Assembly (NCBI GenBank): GCA_019054805.1
Contig: JAHQIY010000002.1
Span: 6,262,001-6,326,000, forward strand
Direction: 5' to 3'
Length of the DNA stretch: 64,000 nt
Origin: Brachionus manjavacas
Taxonomy: Eukaryota; Rotifera; Eurotatoria; Ploima; Brachionidae
Made by a program: the position numbers and the translations under genes. Positions 1 to 10,301 of this stretch are shown here, piece by piece. The notes below the pieces were generated by a model, which had not been told where the DNA came from, made no database searches, and worked only from the letters and a program-made list of their open reading frames with translations. Numbering within the stretch: position 1 is the stretch's first letter; every line of letters starts with the position of its first letter.

Positions 1-2866
1 TCAGCAAATCTGGCCCGAACCCTGAACTCAAATAGACCATTTACTCCTAGAGATGACAAGAGGACCTTGTTTGGACCCAAAAGCACTCGTCCAATTAACG
101 AAAGACCCCCGAGCTCTTTCTCGTAACTTTTAATGGCAAAAAATTGACTCATTTTTTCTAATTTTGTTTTAAGAATTGGCTCAAAAAGTTTTGAAGCAGA
201 TGCAGCGGCGAGTCGGCCCATTTCGGCCACAAGACTTTCTCCAATTGAAGCCAAAAATTCATCAAAATCAACTTTTAGTACTCAAACATCTCTTGAAAGT
301 GAATCTAGGTCCAGTTTGCGAAATGAGGATGCTGATTTGCTTAAGCTTTCAAGTCCAAAATCGGCTAGTCGATTGGCGCCATTGGAAAAAAGCACTGATA
401 AATTGAAAACTAAAAATTGTGATGATAATGATAAATCAAAAAATCAAGAGAACAAAAATGATGATCAAACTGATTTAACTTGGAAAAAATTTATCGAACC
501 ACTAGTTAATCAAATGGAAGTTTTTTTCAAAAGTAATTTTTTTTTAATAAAGTTTTATCTCTTTTTTTAAAGAAAATTAATTAATTTTACTAAAAAGACA
601 ATCAAATCGATCTATTCTGTGAATCGTCGGACCTTCTTAACCAACTTGTGTGCGACAACCAAATGTATTCAAAAAGTTGTTCGAAACGACCTTTGATTTT
701 AAAGATTTTATTCAAATATCTTGACACAGAAAGTGACAAAATTAAACTCAAAATATCTAGAATAATTCTGAATGTAGCCAAATTATTTTGATAATTGAAT
801 TTTAAATTTAAATTTTTTTTTTTCACTCAAGATGAAAATTACCGGTAGTAATTTGACCAATATTTGTAGATTATTGTTTTCAATTAGTAGAAATAGTGAA
901 AATGATCTGTTTTTTATGGATCCTAATATAATAGGTAATCGATTGAGTTTGAAAAATTTAGCAGCGAAAATGATCTTTTATCTTAGAAACTTTGTTAGAC
1001 ATAGCGGAACGATTTGATTTTAAAGAAAATTCGGATACAGTCATTTATTTTTGTGGAACAATCAAAAATTTAAGCGAAAACACCAAAATTCTAAAAGCAC
1101 TATCGTCGAAAAACTTGGAAGAAATTCTTGTTAAAATGATAAAAAATTTGAGCAAATATGTAATCTTTTTATTTAATATTTTGACTTTTCAAAAAAAATT
1201 TTTTCCATTAAGTTTAAAGATACAGAAACATTAAAAGCGGAGACTGGTCATGCTCTTGTTCAGGTTCATTTTTTTTTAAAGTAAAAAAATCTAAATTTTT
1301 TTGTAGATAACTGCAACTATCCGAAATTTGGCAGACTTGTCCAATACCAGACAAAAACTTTTAAACCTCAAGCTAATGGAACATTTGGTTTATATGCTAA
1401 AATATTACACTGGTGATTCGGAGCTAATGCTAAATGTGTCCCGAATTTTAAGGTGAATTTTAAATTCTTTTTTGAATTTAGAAATTTAATTTAAAATTTT
1501 GAACTTTTTTGGTAGCAAGTTGACATTGCATTCGGATTGTTGCAATGACTTAATCCCACATGAGTCATTTTATAAATCCTTTCTAAAAGTGATGATCAAA
1601 CACGAGTCTAAACAAGATTTAATAGTCCGCATTGGGTTCATTTTGGGAAATATTACCGGTCGGTATGAAAACGCCCGTGTTCGCTTCATTAGCGAAAAAT
1701 ACTCAATCGAAACATTACTTAGCACATTAAAAGTTTATTTTAACAACGACCAACAAGTAAGTTAGTTGCATAAATTTTATTATTATATTAATTTGAGAAA
1801 AAAATAGAATTCAAATGGATCTAATGGTGATTCGGAAGAGCTAAGTGAAGCTGAGCCTAATCCTAATGAAGACGTTCTCATTAAGTATGTCCGTATTGTT
1901 GCCAATTTAGCTATTAGTGAAGGTGTTGGCGAAAAATTGGCAAAAAGACAGGATATTCTTGATATTTTACTAAAAATACTTGGTTGGTTTTACCATTTAT
2001 AAACTAAATCTAATTTTAAAATTTATAAATAGAATTCAAAGATTTAAGCTGTGAAGAATTGATTATAAACACTGTAGTGACAATTAATAACTTATCGTTT
2101 TATAATTCCCAAATTTTTATAGATAACTCTCAAAAAATAGTCGACTGTAAATAAAACTATAAATTTTAATTTTAAAATAGTAAAAAAATTAATAAAGGCT
2201 TGATGAAATTTTTGCTCTCGAACAATTTAGAGGCAATCATAGAAGTTTTCAGAGTGTTCGCCAATTTGTCAAGAGATCAGAGTGTACGTGGTTATTTGGC
2301 ATATAGAAAAGGTTTGAAAAAAAAAATTCAAAAAAAAAATATTTGTAATTTTATTCTTTTTTAAGTAAACATTTTGGCGATTGCTTATTTAAATTCCAAC
2401 AATAGAGAATTGATTTATATAGTAATCGGATTTTTGATCAACATAATGACAGATCAAGAAAATCGAGCTATACTTAGAGAAGAAAATGGAGTTAAAAAGT
2501 AGATTTAAGGCTATTTTATTATTTTATTTTAGATTTTTTTAAAGGCTCATTGATTTACTTAACGAAATTGGTCCGTCAGATTGGCAGATGTCATCGATGA
2601 TTTGTAAGTTGTTCATGAATTACAGTGATAATAACAGACCGATCAATCACTTTTTTGACCAGAATGAAATAAAATTATTAGTAGTGATTCTAAAAGAATT
2701 GTTAGATGAAAATTTCGCCTTGAGATGCCACAAAAGTGAGTTCAAATCATCTGCACCGGAAGAAGACAATGCCGAAAACATCGATGATTATATGGATTAT
2801 TTATGGAAACAGGATTTTCAACCTGTTGCCAAGTTTTTAATTGCTCGACTTATTAAGAATGTTTAA
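1..2866 (+). CDS. ARMC2: ARMC2-like armadillo repeat protein, 3' part (5' end outside window)
   Basis: Armadillo-repeat protein needed for axoneme assembly; the family acts in building the sperm flagellum and as a transport adaptor for radial spokes (family knowledge). The window opens inside an exon encoding the conserved N-terminal signature NRPFTPRDDKRTLFG followed by RPPSSFS and RPISATRLSP, which I recognise from animal ARMC2. Exons read by phase: 1-122, 174-532, 598-773, 832-934, 987-1159, then at least seven more short exons up to the stop at 2864-2866. The C-terminal half is helical with repeated NLS/NLA-type armadillo motifs (for example IRNLADLSNTRQKLLNLKLM and VRIVANLAISEGVGEKLA). 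Introns are about 50 bp. An AATAAA lies at about 2891. The 598-773 exon uses an internal GT, so its 3' boundary is less certain. Identity is firm, exact exon ends moderately so. Confidence 0.88.
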
Positions 2867-3455
2867 ATTAGTTTTAAAATTTAGTCATTTAAATAAATTT
2901 TTAAAACATTGTTAAATCAATACGGCTCTGTTTTATTAAATTTCAAATCTTTAATTTTTTTTATCTAGGCTGTTTTTAAATTTGAAAAGTTTAAGTTTCT
3001 AGGCTGAAGGTCTAATTGATGAAAAAAATTCAGGATAAAGCAAAAGATCGACGTTGAATTGATATTTCTCAAACATAAGAGCTTAACCTAATACCACTAT
3101 TTTTGATTCGGCAAGTTTTTGCATATCAAAATTTTTTATTATAATTTTCTTTTATTAAAATTTAAAATAAATTTTTGGTTAATTTTTGATCTGCAATCGC
3201 CACGTTGTATATAATGCAAAGCTAAATATATTTCTAAAATTTCAATTTTTACTTTCAAAATCATTTTGTACGTGTATAATTCAATAATGAAATGATTAGT
3301 TTTTGAATTTTAAATTTTTTCCAAAATTACAGTAAAAAAAATTCGAGTTGTTTTTCTCTAAATTTTAAACAATTCGTCATCAAAATTATATCTTTTTTGA
3401 TTTAGAGACGAATTTTCAAAGGTAGACTATTTTAGTGAATAAATCCGACGTGAAA
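2867..3455. other. Intergenic spacer between ARMC2 and KDEL receptor
   Basis: About 590 bp of A/T-rich sequence. It must hold the ARMC2 polyadenylation site (AATAAA near 2891) and the promoter of the KDEL receptor gene. I see no further ORF or repeat. Confidence 0.5.
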
Positions 3456-4532
3456 ATGAACATTTTTCGACTCATTGGTGATTTGTCACATTTATTCGCA
3501 ATAATTATTTTATTACTTAAAATCTGGAAAACAAGATCATGTGCAGGTAAATTAATTTTAATAAAAATTGTCACTTTTTTAGGGTCATTTATCTAATCAG
3601 ACATTATTAGTTTAAAATGCACTTTTTTATAAATAATTTACTAAATTAAAAATTTAAAACTCGAGTTTATTTTTTTTGATTCAAGGCATATCTGGTCGAA
3701 GTCAAATTTTATTCTCTCTTGTATTCTGTACTCGATATTTGGACTTGTTCACTCACTACATTTCATTATACAACTCTTTGATGAAAATATTTTATCTGAC
3801 TTCGTCAATTGGCACAATCTATTTGATGTATTTTAAATTCAAAGCAACTTATGATAGAAACCATGATACGTTTCGCGTAGAATTTTTGTTGATTCCATCT
3901 GCTCTTTTAGCCTTATTGATAAATCACGAGTTTGATGTCTTGGAAGTAACTGGAACAAAACAGATTTCAAAATTTAAATTTAAATTAAAAAATTTAAATT
4001 TTGAAATTAATTGATTAAAATAAAAAAAAATCTACAAAAATTAATTTAGATCCTGTGGACATTTTCTATTTATTTGGAATCGGTAGCAATTTTGCCCCAA
4101 TTGTTCATGGTCAGCAAAACTGGCGAAGCCGAATCAATCACCAGCCATTACTTGTTTGCACTCGGTGCTTATCGTGGTTTCTATATCCTCAACTGGATTT
4201 ATCGATACTATAGCGAAGGGTTCTATGATCTGATAGCTATACTGGCTGGTATCGTTCAAACTGTCCTCTACTGTGATTTTTTCTACTTATACATAACAAA
4301 AGGTAATAAAATTTGAATATTAAACAAACAAGTATAACTATGTATAGAAATAGATAAAATTAAATATTGAAAATCTATTTCCGTGCATTTAGCTTAACAA
4401 TTCTGATTAGTTTTTTATAAAAAAAAACCCTGCTAGTCTTGAAGGGTAAAAGACTAACCGTATGCGAAGTCTAATGGTTTTATTTGTTTTGTTTTAGTGT
4501 TGAAGGGACAAAAATTTTCGTTGCCAGCCTAA
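3456..4532 (+). CDS. KDELR: ER lumen protein-retaining receptor (KDEL receptor, ERD2)
   Basis: Seven-helix Golgi/ER receptor that binds KDEL/HDEL-type C-terminal tails and returns escaped ER residents by COPI transport. Four exons with consistent phases: 3456-3546, 3686-3945, 4050-4302 and 4498-4532, giving 212 residues, the same length as vertebrate KDELR. The start reads [13 protein letters not shown] and [10 protein letters not shown]; later blocks ARE near-identical to animal ERD2: [78 protein letters not shown] and the tail [11 protein letters not shown]. The last exon is only 35 bp. The glucosidase II beta subunit about 6 kb downstream ends in HEEL and is a plausible ligand. Nothing is missing; identification is essentially certain. 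Confidence 0.98.
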
Positions 4533-4890
4533 AAAATTTAAAATTGAAAAAAAAGGTACAATTTTTATAAAAGTTTATTATTTTGATTTTTTTTAAATTA
4601 TCTAAAAATAAAATTACAAGAACAACAGCTCTATTAAAAAATAATTTTTTAACCTAAAAATAAAAGACTCGAAACATATGGCGATTTTTAGCTCAGCAAA
4701 TATTTATTTTAAAAAATAAAACTTAATTTGTTTCAAAAATTATTTATTTTAAATTTCAAGCTAAATAAAAATAATTTTCTATCATTTTTTCAATCATTTT
4801 TATCCAAATAAATGTTCGAAACAATTAGTACAAAAAATTAATTAAAGCCATTATAAATAGTAAAATTTTTGAGCTTTTTCAATTGAATGC
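4533..4890. other. Spacer between convergent genes
   Basis: About 360 bp of A/T-rich sequence where the KDEL receptor (+) and the LEM protein (-) converge. It must contain both 3' UTRs. No other feature is seen. Confidence 0.45.
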
Positions 4891-5649
4891 TCAAAACTCG
4901 ATTGAATTTTCGTCAGAGTCCATTAGATAAATCAAAACTGTGTAAATACCGAATGCTAGAATCAAAGCCAGAACAAAATATCTTAGCATGGATCCTTGGG
5001 AATTATTGGCATCTAAAATAGAAAATTAAAATCGTCAATCAAATCTTAATTTAAACAAAAGATTACTTTGAGCTGCTGAATTTTGAGAATTTGTCAGATC
5101 ATTTTGTCGCTTTAGTGGGGCTCTTCCTCTGATACCAGATGTGTTCAGGTAAATCTCTGTTGATATTTCAATATTTAACTTAAAAAATATATTTTTTTTA
5201 TAAAAATGCTTACCTGATGAACTATTAGTCGAGTCTGTTGATTTGTTTAGATCTGTTTCATTGAATAGAGGAGTCTGTAAGGGTTTAATGGTGATTTTGG
5301 ACTCTACTCGAGGGGTTTGATCACATTTTGCTTCTACTGGAACGTCTTGTGAAGTTTCTTGATCACTCTTTTGGGAAACTGTCTCTACTCCAATTTGGGT
5401 GGGAATTTCTTCCCTTGTTTGTTCAGGTACTGATTGTTGATCGGCCAGCTGCTCGTTTTGTTCGGCTTGTTTTTCTTTTTCAATCAAAGATGGGTCCAGA
5501 AATTGTTTTAGGCGTTTTTCATACAAATACCGAGTAGTGGCTGTAATAGGGCCACATTTTAGACCATTCTTTTTCAAATGCTTGAACAAATCTTCATCAC
5601 TTAGCAAACTAACTGATTCTATATCAAGCGTATTTTTTTCTTCTTCCAT
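4891..5649 (-). CDS. LEM-domain, tail-anchored nuclear envelope protein (emerin-like)
   Basis: Predicted inner nuclear membrane protein that would tether BAF and chromatin to the envelope. Exons on the minus strand: 5649-5214, 5156-5067 and 5012-4891, summing to 215 residues. Residues about 14-50 are a LEM domain (LSDEDLFKHLKKNGLKCGPI, then TATTRYLYEKRLKQFL). A long low-complexity, charged and Ser/Thr/Gln-rich linker follows, and then a single C-terminal hydrophobic segment (MLRYFVLALILAFGIYTVLI) with a short tail ending SIEF, so it is tail-anchored with the LEM domain facing the nucleoplasm. Size and layout match emerin or a short LEMD protein rather than MAN1 or LEM2, which have two membrane spans. 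Orthology beyond LEM family is not resolved. Confidence 0.88.
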
Positions 5650-6868
5650 TTTTTATTAGTTTTTTTAAGCAATTTAACTAAATTTATAGATTTTTAAATT
5701 TTTGAGCAAAATTTAAATGTTCGTTTTAAGCGAAAATTGAACTTAATTTATTATAATTAACATGATAGTATTCATGGACATTTGAAAAATAGAGTTTAAA
5801 TAAAAATGGATAGCAAATTTTGGCTTTCAATGTCAGAAAAAACTTTCATTTTTAATTATTTTTAAAAATTAAGAAAATAAATTAAAAATTTTCAATTTTT
5901 TGATTAAAAATATAATATCCAAAAAATGATTTCTGGTCGCAAAAGATGGGTCCTATTAAAACACTGAACCGCACTTTATTTTAAAAGAAAAAATATTTTT
6001 AAGCATGTAGAAAATTTCTTAATTTAGTTTGAAATTTTCTGTACTTTTGGAAAATTAAATTAGTTAATAAATGTCAAAGATTTTTATTTTTTGTTTAAAT
6101 TGAATTTTTTAATATTTTTAAAAACTGAACCCCTATTTTATACGGCTTTATATCGAATTAGCTGTTATTTTTTTTTGCTTATTTTTCTACTCAATTGTTA
6201 AATTAAAAAGGCAATAATCAAAATAACTTTTAACAAAAACCAAGAACTAACAAATATGTGGAAGCTTGGCACATCGCTTTTTCAGATAGTTAAAATTTTG
6301 AAATTTTCAATTTTTTTGTATTAAAGATTATCTTGAATAAGCATTCACTGGTTTAAACTTATTCAGATAAAGAAAATACCTTTTTATGTTTACTTTTAAA
6401 ATTTTAGCTATTTTGAATAAATTAATTTTTGTCTAAAGCTTTTAATTTTATAGCTATTTTAAATTAAAAAAAAAATCCTAGAAAACTATTGATTCTGGTA
6501 AGACTTTAGCTATTATGATAATTTCTATTTTGAACCACACCTTTTTTATACGACTGACTCACAACTTATCCCCACAATTCTTTTGGAGAATTTCACGAAA
6601 TTTCCAAAAATTTTAAAAAAAATGATATGACATTTTTAAAAAAATTATTGATTTTTAAAAAACTATGAAAAAATAGTATTAAATGAAAGATGGCGATACA
6701 TTCAATGCATCATTTAAATCTAGCTTCTGAAAATACTATGCGAATAAATTTTCATACATTTTAATTTGAAATTTTTGAAATTTCAAGGTTTATCTACAAG
6801 CTAGTGCCCATGTCTAAAAAGACTGATTAACACTTCATTTACTTAAATTCATTAAAAAAATCAAAATA
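5650..6868. other. A/T-rich intergenic spacer
   Basis: About 1.2 kb upstream of the LEM gene, so it must include that gene's promoter. The sequence is A/T-rich with T and A runs. I see no coding region, tRNA or clear repeat. Confidence 0.45.
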
Positions 6869-7085
6869 TTAACCCTAGAAGCACCAACGAGTCAAAATGA
6901 CTCTTTTTCGATTTTTGGCTGCTAAAATCTAAGTCAATTTTTACTATTTGAGCATAATTTTTTTTTTCAGCATAAAAATAAGAATAACTTTCTAAATTAA
7001 CTAAATTCAAATAAAAAAAATATTTTCTTTGTACAAAATCAAGTTTATACTACTAGAAGCACCAAAAAGAGTCATTTTGACTCGT
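6869..7085. repeat. piggyBac-like terminal sequence with two related direct copies
   Basis: TTAA at 6869-6872 is followed immediately by CCCTAGAAGCACCAACGAGT and then CAAAATGACTC. TTAA plus CCCTAGAA is the typical target site and outer end of piggyBac-superfamily transposons. A second related copy in the same orientation starts at 7053 (CTAGAAGCACCAAAAAGAGT, then CATTTTGACTCG). Each copy contains an imperfect GAGTC...GACTC palindrome. No transposase is nearby, so this is a terminal fragment or small non-autonomous element. The family call rests on the end motif only. Confidence 0.5.
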
Positions 7086-7140
7086 TTTTTAATTAAAATT
7101 TTGAATTTATTTACAAAATCAATTGATGAGCCATAAAATT

Positions 7141-7895
7141 ATTATTATTATTATTATTTAGCCTAATGCCAAGGCCGCTATGCGACCACTTTCCGGTACG
7201 CTGTAAAATAAAGCGTACCAATTACAAAAATAAAAAAGTAAAAAAAAAAAAAAAAAGATAAAAAAATAAAAATAAAAATAGGTGTCTTTTACGTAGAAAG
7301 AAAAAATTTGTACAGAGATAGGTAAAGTTTAAAATTTTATAATTTCGAAGATTTTTTTTGATAATTCCTGTCTGTTTTTTGTGTTGAATAGTTTGTGCAG
7401 TTCGGTTACGTTCGGATTATTAAGCTTAGTGGCTTTGAACTCAGTTTTGGTGTGGTATTTTATCGTTTGGCATACAGTATGCAATTCTGATTCGTTGATG
7501 TTATAAGCTGACTTTATTTCGTTAATTTCGTTTGGCAAACTTTCTTCTAAGATTTCTATAGATTCAAGGAGCGCGTTTGTATAACTATTATTCTTTAAAC
7601 GCAAGTAAAAGTCGCATTTTAGCGCGTCTAAACGTTTCATTGTTGGTTCGATTTTAAGCGCACACAAAAGATCAGTAGATCTACACCTTGTTGGTACACC
7701 AATCATCATTTTGACCAAGTTCCCTTCTAGTCTTTTTAATACTAACCTCTCGCTTTTATTTAGGTGAAAGTTTTCGAGTCCGTAGTGTATGACTGGTCTT
7801 ATGAATGTGTTATAAAGGTGTCCCTTCATAGTTGGGTGGATCTCGTTGGATCCCAAAGCGCCTTTTCCGTTTCTTCATGTGACAAAATTCGTTGT
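7141..7895 (-). mobile_element. 5'-truncated non-LTR retrotransposon (LINE), 3' end of reverse-transcriptase ORF
   Basis: Minus-strand ORF 7856-7329 (175 codons, ending at a natural stop) matches the C-terminal part of LINE reverse transcriptases: LYNTFIRPVIHYGLENFHLN followed by RLVLKRLEGNLVKMMIG and a helical tail. Homology continues a little upstream of the first ATG, to about 7895, and then stops, as expected of 5' truncation. The 3' UTR (7328-7160 on the minus strand) has A-rich runs and an inverted repeat (GGTACGCT/AGCGTACC, about 7195-7218). It ends in a (TAA)n microsatellite at about 7141-7160, a common LINE 3' tail. The reading frame of the remaining piece is intact. Confidence 0.75.
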
Positions 7896-8526
7896 TGGTT
7901 TTTATTGTTGAGTTTATTAAAATAGATGAAATTATAAAAGATGAGCCATAAAATATTATAAAAAGTATACAAATCTTTAAAAATCTTACTCAAATCCTAA
8001 TACTTGAACGAAGATAAGCAAATTTAAAAAATGCAAAAATTATAGTTTGCGTATTTTACATGAAAGACGAAAAATTGGTTCAAAAAGAAATGAATTCATT
8101 AGAAGATAAACTTTCAGCCAGATACTTTTTTTTAGCCAAATTTTTATTTTTACTCAATTAAAATTAAGTTTTGAATAGATTTATCTAAATAATAAATTAT
8201 TATTCATTTTTATCCATTAGATTCCATTAAAACAAGTCAATTAATTAATCAATTAATTTTCTGATTTTAAAACTAAAAACTAAATATGATTCTTTAATTA
8301 ATCCAAGAAAAATCATTAATAATTTTTATAAATTTAAATAGAGCTTTAAATAAATTTTGTTCCTAGACCAATAAAAGAGCTTTTTATTATTTCAAAATTT
8401 CAAAATTTATGAAAATTTAAAAAAAAAAGCATCAGGAGATCAACAAACCGTAAGTAATAAGCAATGAAAAAAAAAATTTTGAGTCATTGACTTGACTTAA
8501 GACTTGTGACTTAAAAAAAACTCTGG
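7896..8526. other. A/T-rich spacer between two LINE fragments
   Basis: About 630 bp of A/T-rich sequence with no ORF or recognisable element. It may include the 3' UTR of the next minus-strand LINE fragment. Confidence 0.4.
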
Positions 8527-9133
8527 CTAGAATTTTAACGACCATATTACTGTTATAAACCTTAAATGAATGGAAATATAGTTCCTTCCGGATCTGTTAG
8601 GATCTGGTGGTTCGCGGTTATGACATAAGTAATAAAAAATAAAATGTCTTATTTGATAATGGTCGTTTTTGATTTTAAAGGAGTCCACGGTCTCAGTTGC
8701 GACTACATCGTCTGGCAGTTCGTTCCATGCATTAGCTATCCGATTGATGAAGAAGTTGTTTCTTTGCTGACAAGATGCCACGATCTCACGCCGTAGTTGA
8801 CTTCTCTTCGTTTCCCTCGGAGCTGACCAATTTGGCTCGTTGTACCACGTTATGTCATCTTTAATCCTTCTGACTTTGTATAGTTGAATTAAGTCACCAC
8901 GTTGTCGTCTTGTCTCCAAAGATGTAAGACCCATCCGCTCAAGTCTTTTCTCGTACTCCATGCCTTTCAAGGCTGTGGGGACTCTCGTTACTCTTCTCTG
9001 AACTTTTTCAAGGGTGTTTATATCCCTCCTGAGGTACGGGTTCTAAGCCGACACTGAAAACCCCAGATGCGGACGAATGTAGGTGCGATAAAGTGAGGCC
9101 CATAGTTCTACATCCCTAGATACGAGTGTGTTT
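8527..9133 (-). mobile_element. LINE fragment (jockey/CR1-type reverse transcriptase C-terminus)
   Basis: Read on the minus strand from about 9133 the frame gives SRDVELWASLYRTYIRPHLG, then FSVSA, an in-frame TAG where the family normally has Trp, NPYLRRDINTLEKVQRRVTR, and MEYEKRLERMGLTSLETRR, continuing to NNFFINRIANAWNELPDDVV and a stop at 8527. This is the classic end of a jockey/CR1-like LINE ORF2 (RPHLEYA.VWNPY, LEKVQRR, YEERL..LGL..LE.RR.RGD). The 5' part is missing and one stop interrupts the reading frame, so it is a dead fragment. A related fragment lies at about 12.75-13.1 kb. Confidence 0.85.
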
Positions 9134-9315
9134 TTTACAAATAATAAAGAAAATAACAAAAAAGGAGAAAAGAAAACAAAAGAAAATAATTTCAAAGTTT
9201 TTCTAATCGCGCATGTCTAATATTTTACACAGTATTAATACTAAAGACCTGCTAAGCGCATGAGAGCATAGTATTGCACTGTGAAACTATAGACTTAGAA
9301 GTTGGCTAGAGCCGG

Positions 9316-9343
9316 TGTTGTAGTTATTTAGAGAACTACAACA
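9316..9343. repeat. 10-bp perfect hairpin
   Basis: TGTTGTAGTT (9316-9325) and AACTACAACA (9334-9343) with an 8-nt loop. A second hairpin, AAAAGACCA/TGGTCTTTT, follows at 9351-9369. Confidence 0.7.
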
Positions 9344-10108
9344 TTACAACAAAAGACCACTGGTCTTTTGAAGAAAATATGATATTTTCTAAAAAAAATG
9401 TTTATTTAATTAATCTTAAGAGTTTTGTGCGAGATAAATAATAACTCCTAGCTAATTTTAGATTGCTTCCTTTGAAAAATAACATTAAAGAGAAGAGCAA
9501 TAATCAAAATAAGGGAGAATATAGGTCTTGAAAAATTTGACTTTTACAGAGGTTGCAAATTATTTTGATAGAAAATAGTTTCCTATTAACTTTGATGATT
9601 TTTTACGGGACCAAAGATTTCTAATCTGTAAAAATCATACGTCTTAGACCAATTGATGTCTATTTTATTAAAATTTTATCATTCACTTCACGATAGAAAA
9701 TACAAACCTATCTGTTTTGCCAAACGCTTTTCAAATATTTTCGTTATCGGGGAAAGAACTGATATCCCACGATAGCTGTTTATCTATCACCTTTATTTTT
9801 AAATAATTGTTTTAATTATTATTATTATTTATTAAAAATTTTGAAGTCCGATGGACAAAATAAATAAAATATTGAAATTTATACTTCATAAAAATATTTG
9901 AAAATAAATAAAAAACTGCAAATGTATTTTTCTCTTATAGCAGCTATTAAAAAGTTTTGAATTTTTGTTCCAAAATTCACAATGTTCAAAAAAGAATTCA
10001 AAAAAGACAAAAAAGGAACACAAATTCAACAAAAGAATTTTTTGTAATTTAAGGTTGTTATTCTACCTTTTTTGAACTTTTTTCATTTTCAAGATTTTAT
10101 TGGAAACC

Positions 10109-10155
10109 ACTTTTTCACAATACTATAATATCATATTATAGTATAGTGAAAAAGT
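10109..10155. repeat. 22-bp inverted repeat (hairpin) with 3-nt spacer
   Basis: Left arm 10109-10130 and right arm 10134-10155 are reverse complements with one mismatch (core TACTATAATA/TATTATAGTA, flanked by CTTTTTCAC/GTGAAAAAG). It could be a very small foldback element or a transcribed hairpin. Confidence 0.75.
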
Positions 10156-10301
10156 TCTTTTACTGCAGTTTATAATTTCTACTCCTAATTACTCGATAGG
10201 ACAAAAACGAGTTAACATATGTATAAATTTATATTTTGCATTGCTTTTTTATTAAAAATAAAAAAAAAGAATTAACACATAAGCAAATTTATTTAAAAAG
10301 A

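Larger units (their letters stand above)
9134..10301. other. Spacer with several strong inverted repeats
   Basis: No gene. It holds a perfect 10-bp stem at 9316-9325/9334-9343 (8-nt loop), a 9-bp stem at 9351-9359/9361-9369, and a 22-bp near-perfect inverted repeat at 10109-10155. A short (ATT)n tract followed by the hairpin GTCCGATGGAC near 9820-9860 looks like a LINE or SINE 3' tail. The PRKCSH promoter must lie at the right end. Confidence 0.5.
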
